Below, in pieces: positions 55,522-64,000 of a stretch of 64,000 bases of DNA. The DNA comes from Escherichia ruysiae (GTDB lineage Bacteria; Pseudomonadota; Gammaproteobacteria; Enterobacterales; Enterobacteriaceae). The DNA is taken from positions 3,286,001 to 3,350,000 of the forward strand of contig NZ_JAVIWS010000001.1 in NCBI RefSeq assembly GCF_031323975.1, written 5' to 3'. The translations under genes and the position numbers were made by a program. The notes beneath the pieces were generated by a model, which was not told the DNA's origin, searched no databases, and saw only the letters and a program-made list of their open reading frames with translations. Each line of letters opens with the position of its first letter. The first letter of the stretch is position 1.

Positions 55522-56307
55522 TTAACGCCCTTTCCACACCGGATCGCGCTTCTCAGCAAACGCCAGCGGCCCTTCAATGGCATCTTCCGAATGCAGAACT
55601 GAGGGATAGTTTTTCAACACACCGCTGCGAATATAGCGATATGCTTCTTCAACCGGCATTTCGCTGGTGGTGCGATAGATCTCTTTCAGTGCCGCAATTG
55701 CCAGCGGGGCGCTATTAACAAGCTGCTGCGCCAGTTCGCGGGCGTTATCCATCAGTTCAGCCTGGCTAACCACGCGGTTGACTACCCCCCAACGCAGCGC
55801 CTCTTCTGCGCCCATTCGTCTGCCGGTCATCACCATTTCATTGACGACGGCAGGTGGTAGGATCTTCGGCAGACGCAGCACGCCGCCGCTGTCCGGGACA
55901 ATACCCAGTTTGGCTTCCGGCAGGGCGAAGCTGGCATTATCGGCACAAACAATAAAATCTGCCGCCAGCGCCAGTTCAAAGCCGCCGCCAAAGGCGTAGC
56001 CGTTCACGGCTGCGATAACCGGTTTATCGAGATTGAAAATTTCGGTTAACCCAGCAAATCCGCCTGGCCCGAAATCAGCATCCGGCGCTTCGCCTTCTGC
56101 TGCCGCTTTTAAATCCCAGCCGGCGGAAAAGAATTTCTCTCCGGCTCCGGTAATAATAGCGACGCGCAATTGCGGATCGTCACGGAAATTAAGAAATACT
56201 TCGCCCATCTCAAAGCTGGTTTTTGCATCAATAGCATTGGCTTTTGGACGATCAAGGGTAATTTCCAGAATTGATCCATTGCGGGTCAGATGTAATGATT
56301 CACTCAT
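55522..56307 (-). CDS. caiD: Crotonobetainyl-CoA hydratase
   Basis: Hydrates crotonobetainyl-CoA to L-carnitinyl-CoA and the reverse. The 261-residue enoyl-CoA hydratase fold has the oxyanion-hole segment [13 protein letters not shown] (about 54-66) and the second oxyanion/catalytic region [17 protein letters not shown] (about 101-117). The catalytic Glu is expected near [13 protein letters not shown] 108-bp gap upstream separates it from caiC, and caiE follows closely. Confidence 0.97.
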   Translation of the reverse strand: MSESLHLTRNGSILEITLDRPKANAIDAKTSFEMGEVFLNFRDDPQLRVAIITGAGEKFFSAGWDLKAAAEGEAPDADFGPGGFAGLTEIFNLDKPVIAAVNGYAFGGGFELALAADFIVCADNASFALPEAKLGIVPDSGGVLRLPKILPPAVVNEMVMTGRRMGAEEALRWGVVNRVVSQAELMDNARELAQQLVNSAPLAIAALKEIYRTTSEMPVEEAYRYIRSGVLKNYPSVLHSEDAIEGPLAFAEKRDPVWKGR

Positions 56308-56415
56308 TCCTTTTCTCCATTTTTATTTTTTCAGGGACGACAACATCCCTGCAAAGAATGCATTTATTTTTAGAGCGTGATTATTAGCTGGCAGGATAAT
56401 TCCCTGCCATTATGT

Positions 56416-57969
56416 TTATTTCAGATTCTTTCTGATTATTTTCCCCGAGCAATTACGCGGCAGATCTTTTCTGATCTCCAGATAAGAAGGCACTTTAAAT
56501 TTCGCCATATTTTGTTCACAGAAGCAGAAAAATTCTTCCTCGCTCAATGTTTCACCTTCATTCAGCACCACAAAGGCCTTGATAGCTTCATCGCGAATAG
56601 AATCTTTAATACCAACAACCACGATATCCTGAATTTTCGGATGGGTGGCGATGATATTTTCCAGCTCCACGCAGGAAACATTCTCGCCACCGCGTTTGAT
56701 CATGTTGCAGCGACGATCGACGAAATAAAAAAAGCCCTCTTCGTCGCAGTATCCGGTATCGCCAGTATGAAGCCAGCCATCGGCTTCCAGGACTTTGGCG
56801 GTGGCTTGCGGGTTGAGAAAGTACTCTTTGAAGATGGTTTTCCCCGGTTCGCCTTTAATGCAGATTTCGCCGATCTCTCCCGCCGGGAGCGGACGATTGT
56901 GATCGTCGCGGATCTCCGCTTCGTAGCAAAATCCCGCCCGGCCAATCGACGGCCAGCGTCGTTTATCGCCAGGGCGATCGCCGATAATGCCCACAATGGT
57001 TTCTGTCATCCCATAAGACGTCAGCAAGCGAACGCCGAAGCGTTCACAAAACGCATCTTTTTCCTGCTCCGACAGGTTGAGATAAAACATCACTTCCCGC
57101 AGGCGGTGTTGCTGATCGTTCGCTGAAGGCGGCTGCACCATCAACGTACGAATCATCATCGGAATACATTCGGTAACGGTGGCATGGTACTTCTGTACCT
57201 GTCCCCAGAAGGCGCGGGCGCTGTATTTCTCGACTAGCACAAAGGTGGCTCCGGCAGAAAACGCCGCCATCGCCGCAGTGCACTGGCAATCGATATGAAA
57301 TGCAGGCATTACCGTCAGGTAGACGTCATCGTCACGCAGGGCGCACTGCCAGGCGGAGTAATATCCGGCGAAGCGCAGATTGTAATGGGTAATCACCACC
57401 CCTTTCGGTCGGGAGGTGGTGCCGGAGGTAAAGAGAATTTCCGCCGTATCGTCGGTCGCTAGCGGCGGCGCATAGCACAAGGTGGCAGGTTGTTGCTCTT
57501 TCAGTTGAGTAAACGAACTGACGCCATCATCAGCGGGAAGCGCCACATCGGTCAGGCAAATGTGCCGTAGCTGCGTAGTATCTTCCTGCTGAATCTGTTG
57601 ATACATGGAATAGAATTGCGCACTGGTCACCAGCAGGCACGCCTGGCTGTTTTGCAGGATCCACGCACTTTCTTCGCGCAGCAGGCGGGCGTTAATCGGC
57701 ACCATAATCGCGCCAATTTTTGCCAGCCCGAACCAGCAAAAGATAAATTCCGGGCAGTTGTCCAGATGCAGCGCGACCTTGTCGCCTTTGCGGATCCCCA
57801 GCGTATAAAACAGGTTTGCCGTGCGGTTAATCTCCTGATTTAACTCAAGATAACTGTACCGGTTAACGACTCCGCCGCTGGATTCACAAATCAGCGCCGT
57901 TTTATGACCGTAAACGTCCGCCAGATCGTCCCACATTTGACGTAGATGTTGTCCGCCAATGATATCCAT
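56416..57969 (-). CDS. caiC: Carnitine/crotonobetaine-CoA ligase
   Basis: An ANL-superfamily ligase that makes CoA thioesters of carnitine, crotonobetaine or gamma-butyrobetaine. The 517 residues begin at the ATG at 57967-57969 behind GAGGTGC, not at 57984. Motifs: P-loop [12 protein letters not shown] (about 171-182), YGMTE (about 318), and hinge GDTGY...[16 protein letters not shown]. The catalytic lysine near the C-terminus is in [11 protein letters not shown]. It is downstream of caiB after a short palindrome. Confidence 0.97.
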   Translation of the reverse strand: MDIIGGQHLRQMWDDLADVYGHKTALICESSGGVVNRYSYLELNQEINRTANLFYTLGIRKGDKVALHLDNCPEFIFCWFGLAKIGAIMVPINARLLREESAWILQNSQACLLVTSAQFYSMYQQIQQEDTTQLRHICLTDVALPADDGVSSFTQLKEQQPATLCYAPPLATDDTAEILFTSGTTSRPKGVVITHYNLRFAGYYSAWQCALRDDDVYLTVMPAFHIDCQCTAAMAAFSAGATFVLVEKYSARAFWGQVQKYHATVTECIPMMIRTLMVQPPSANDQQHRLREVMFYLNLSEQEKDAFCERFGVRLLTSYGMTETIVGIIGDRPGDKRRWPSIGRAGFCYEAEIRDDHNRPLPAGEIGEICIKGEPGKTIFKEYFLNPQATAKVLEADGWLHTGDTGYCDEEGFFYFVDRRCNMIKRGGENVSCVELENIIATHPKIQDIVVVGIKDSIRDEAIKAFVVLNEGETLSEEEFFCFCEQNMAKFKVPSYLEIRKDLPRNCSGKIIRKNLK

Positions 57970-58010
57970 TGCACCTCTATCCATTTTGTTCGTTTGTTAT
58001 TGAGCGGGCG

Positions 58011-58031
58011 CTAGTCGGGTAACCCGACCTA
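58011..58031. repeat. Short palindrome between caiC and caiB
   Basis: GTCGGGT (58014-58020) and ACCCGAC (58022-58028) are perfect arms around one base, within CTAGTCGGGTAACCCGACC. It does not match the REP consensus and has no T tail. It sits between two genes of one operon. Confidence 0.55.
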
Positions 58032-58041
58032 CGCCACGCGT

Positions 58042-59376
<1,335 letters not shown>

Positions 59377-60519
59377 TTAGCGGTATTGCTTCAGCACCGC
59401 ACGACCCAGCGTCAGGATCTGCATTTCGTCAGATCCCCCGGAGACGCGGTCTACACGCAGGTCACGCCAGAAGCGGCTGATGCGGTGGTTACCCGCAATC
59501 CCGACGCCGCCCAGCACCTGCATTGCGCTGTCCACCACTTCAAATGCCGCATTGGCGCAGAAGTATTTGCACATCGCAGCATCGCCAGAGGTGATGGTGC
59601 CGTTGTCTGCTTTCCACGCTGCTTCATACAGCATGTTTTTCATGGAGTTTAATTTGATCGCCATGTGGGCGAATTTTTCCTGAATCAACTGGAAACGACC
59701 AATAGCCTCGCCAAACTGCACTCGCTGATTGGCGTAGCGCGCCGCATCTTCAAAGGCGCACATCGCCGTACCGTAGTTGGTGAGGGCTACCAGGAAACGT
59801 TCGTGGTCGAACTCTTCTTTCACGCGGTTAAAGCCGTTACCTTCCCGACCGAACATGTCTTTCTCGTCCAGTTCCACATCGTCAAAGGTGATTTCACAGC
59901 AGCTATCCATACGCAGACCGAGCTTCTCAAGTTTGGTCACTTTGATGCCCGGTTTGCTCATATCAACAAACCATTCGGTGTAGACAGGTTTGTCCGGAGA
60001 AGCACCGTCGCGCGCCATCACCACGATGTACGGGGTGTAGGCGCTGCTGGTAATAAAACACTTACTACCATTAAGATAAATCTTACCATTTCTACGGGTA
60101 TAAGTCGTTTTCAGGCTACCCACGTCGGAGCCCGCGCCCGGTTCGGTAATCGCTGAGTTCCACATCTGCTTACCCGTGCCACGGAACGCCATAATCTTGT
60201 CGATCTGCTCTTGTGTGCCTTCGCGCAGGAAGGTGTTAAACCCACCCGGCAACTGGTACAGCACGTAGGTTGGCGCCCCCAGACGCCCCAGTTCCATCCA
60301 CACGGCGGCGAGGGTGACGAATCCTGCGTCCAGACCACCGTGTTCTTCGGGGATCAGCAGGCTATCGATACCCATATCCGCCAGTGCTTTAACAAAACGT
60401 TCCGGGTAGACGCTGTCACGGTCGCACTCGGCAAAATAGGCTTCCCAGTTTTCACTGGCCATCAGTTCACGGATACCGGCGACAAACAGTTCCTGCTCAT
60501 CATTTAAATTAAAATCCAT
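59377..60519 (-). CDS. caiA: Crotonobetainyl-CoA reductase
   Basis: An FAD-dependent acyl-CoA dehydrogenase homologue that reduces crotonobetainyl-CoA to gamma-butyrobetainyl-CoA, probably using electrons from FixABCX. The 380 residues have the FAD-binding segment [10 protein letters not shown] (about 117-126) and C-terminal helices with QVLGGVGI (about 337-344) and SDEMQ. First enzyme gene after caiT; 30 bp from caiT. Confidence 0.97.
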
Positions 60520-60549
60520 CTTTCAACCTCTTGATATTTTGGGGGTTAA

Positions 60550-62536
<1,987 letters not shown>

Positions 62537-63307
62537 ATGAAGATTATTACTTGCTATAAGTGCGTGCCTGATGAACAGGATATTGCGGTCAATAATGCTG
62601 ATGGTTCATTAGACTTCAGCAAAGCCGATGCCAAAATAAGCCAATACGATCTCAACGCTATTGAAGCGGCTTGCCAGCTAAAGCAACAGGCAGCAGAGGC
62701 GCAGGTGACAGCCTTAAGTGTGGGCGGTAAAGCCCTGACCAACGCCAAAGGGCGTAAAGATGTGCTATCGCGCGGCCCGGATGAACTGATTGTGGTGATT
62801 GACGACCAGTTCGAGCAGGCACTGCCGCAACAAACGGCGACCGCACTGGCTGCGGCTGCCCAGAAAGCAGGCTTTGATCTGATCCTCTGCGGCGATGGTT
62901 CTTCCGACCTTTATGCCCAGCAGGTTGGTTTGCTGGTGGGCGAAATCCTCAATATTCCTGCAGTTAATGGCGTGGGCAAAATCCTCTCCCTGACGGCAGA
63001 TACCCTCACCGTTGAGCGCGAACTGGAAGATGAAACCGAAACCTTAAGCATTCCGCTGCCTGCGGTTGTTGCTGTTTCCACTGATATCAACTCCCCACAA
63101 ATTCCTTCGATGAAAGCTATTCTCGGCGCGGCGAAAAAGCCCGTCCAGGTATGGTCGGCGGCGGATATCGGTTTTAACGCAGAGGCAGCCTGGTCAGAAC
63201 AACAGGTTGCCGCGCCGAAACAGCGCGAGCGTCAGCGCATCGTGATTGAAGGCGACGGCGAAGAACAGATCGCCGCATTTGCTGAAAATCTTCGCAAAGT
63301 CATTTAA
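62537..63307 (+). CDS. fixA: ETF beta-type subunit FixA
   Basis: Beta subunit of an electron-transfer flavoprotein that, with FixBCX, delivers electrons to carnitine reduction. Start ATG 62537 (256 residues, K-12 length) with a GGAG ribosome site; the upstream ATG at 62474 gives residues without family support. The ETF beta signature [14 protein letters not shown] and [10 protein letters not shown] are present. First gene of fixABCX; fixB starts 14 bp after its stop. Confidence 0.97.
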   Translation: MKIITCYKCVPDEQDIAVNNADGSLDFSKADAKISQYDLNAIEAACQLKQQAAEAQVTALSVGGKALTNAKGRKDVLSRGPDELIVVIDDQFEQALPQQTATALAAAAQKAGFDLILCGDGSSDLYAQQVGLLVGEILNIPAVNGVGKILSLTADTLTVERELEDETETLSIPLPAVVAVSTDINSPQIPSMKAILGAAKKPVQVWSAADIGFNAEAAWSEQQVAAPKQRERQRIVIEGDGEEQIAAFAENLRKVI

Positions 63308-63321
63308 TTACAGGGGATGCT

Positions 63322-64000
63322 ATGAACACGTTTTCTCAAGTCTGGGTATTCAGCGATACCCCTTCTCGTCTGCCGGAACTGATGAACGGTGCGCAGGCTT
63401 TAGCTAATCAAATCAATGCCTTTGTCCTCAATGATGCCGACGGCGCACAGGCAATCCAGCTAGGCGCTAATCATGTCTGGAAATTAAACGGCAAACCGGA
63501 CGATCGGATGATCGAAGATTACGCAGGTGTCATGGCTGACACTATTCGCCAGCACGGCGCAGACGGTCTGGTGCTGCTGCCAAACACCCGTCGCGGCAAA
63601 TTACTGGCGGCAAAACTGGGTTATCGCCTTAAAGCGGCGGTGTCTAACGATGCCAGCACCGTCAGCGTACAGGACGGTAAAGCGACAGTGAAACACATGG
63701 TTTACGGCGGTCTGGCGATTGGCGAAGAACGCATTGCCACGCCGTATGCGGTACTGACCATCAGCAGCGGCACGTTTGATGCGGCTCAGCCAGACGCGTC
63801 ACGCACTGGCGAAACGCACACCGTGGAGTGGCAGGCTCCGGCTGTGGCGATTACCCGCACGGCAACCCAGGCGCGTCAGAGCAACAGCGTCGATCTCGAC
63901 AAAGCCCGTCTGGTGGTCAGCGTCGGTCGCGGCATTGGCAGCAAAGATAACATTGCGCTGGCAGAACAGCTTTGTAAGGCGATAGGTGCGGAGTTGGCCT
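63322..64000 (+). CDS. fixB: ETF alpha-type subunit FixB, 5' part
   Basis: ATG 63322 behind GGGG opens [18 protein letters not shown] and runs to the right edge, so 226 codons of the usual 313 are present. It encodes the alpha subunit, which binds FAD in its C-terminal domain (beyond the window). The N-terminal nucleotide-fold domain includes [21 protein letters not shown]. Continues the fixABCX operon. Confidence 0.97.
   Translation, partial: MNTFSQVWVFSDTPSRLPELMNGAQALANQINAFVLNDADGAQAIQLGANHVWKLNGKPDDRMIEDYAGVMADTIRQHGADGLVLLPNTRRGKLLAAKLGYRLKAAVSNDASTVSVQDGKATVKHMVYGGLAIGEERIATPYAVLTISSGTFDAAQPDASRTGETHTVEWQAPAVAITRTATQARQSNSVDLDKARLVVSVGRGIGSKDNIALAEQLCKAIGAELA

Overview
The window is ordinary core chromosome of Escherichia coli or a very close relative (the E. 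coli/Shigella clade). The gene order is the textbook order deoA-deoB-deoD ... trpR ... creABCD-arcA ... thrLABC ... dnaKJ ... nhaAR-rpsT ... carAB ... cai/fix, and the translated proteins match remembered K-12 proteins nearly residue for residue, with scattered substitutions. The junction used as coordinate zero on K-12 maps lies just upstream of thrL, near position 22670. Differences from remembered K-12 (no IS186 between dnaJ and hokC, no IS1 between nhaR and rpsT, a longer His-rich YaaX, a broken yaaY frame) say it is not K-12 itself.

Layout. 1-2919: the 3' part of the deo nucleoside catabolism operon (deoA truncated by the window edge, deoB, deoD). 3024-9802: yjjJ (HipA-like kinase), lplA and ytjB on the minus strand, then the serB-radA-nadR cluster. 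9922-16324: ettA, slt, trpR, yjjX, gpmB, rob. 16537-21320: creABCD with a perfect cre-tag before creD, then arcA convergent. 21416-27684: yjjY, yjtD and the threonine operon with its leader peptide and attenuator. 27898-34364: yaaX, yaaA, yaaJ, talB, mog, satP, yaaW, yaaI. 34740-41209: the dnaK-dnaJ heat-shock operon, the hokC/mokC/sokC toxin-antitoxin locus, nhaA-nhaR and rpsT. 41537-48319: ribF-ileS-lspA-fkpB-ispH and rihC. 48486-54151: dapB and carAB. 54412-64000: the carnitine region, with caiF, the caiTABCDE operon on the minus strand, and fixA plus a partial fixB running off the right edge.

Functional themes: nucleoside salvage (deo, rihC), amino acid synthesis (serB, thrABC, dapB, carAB), cofactors (lplA, nadR, ribF, mog, ispH), envelope and translation housekeeping (slt, lspA, ileS, rpsT, ettA), stress and regulation (rob, creBC, arcA, dnaKJ, nhaAR), and anaerobic carnitine reduction (cai/fix). 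Five BIME/REP repeats sit in intergenic gaps. No prophage, IS element, CRISPR array, tRNA or rRNA was seen. I found no undescribed multi-gene system. The points most worth checking are small: a regular array of CaiF half-sites with an orphan fifth element, a stop codon supplied by a REP element, the His/Asp-rich tail of YaaX, an antisense ORF in yaaW, and strain differences around mokC and yaaY. Comparisons with K-12 are from memory, not from an alignment.
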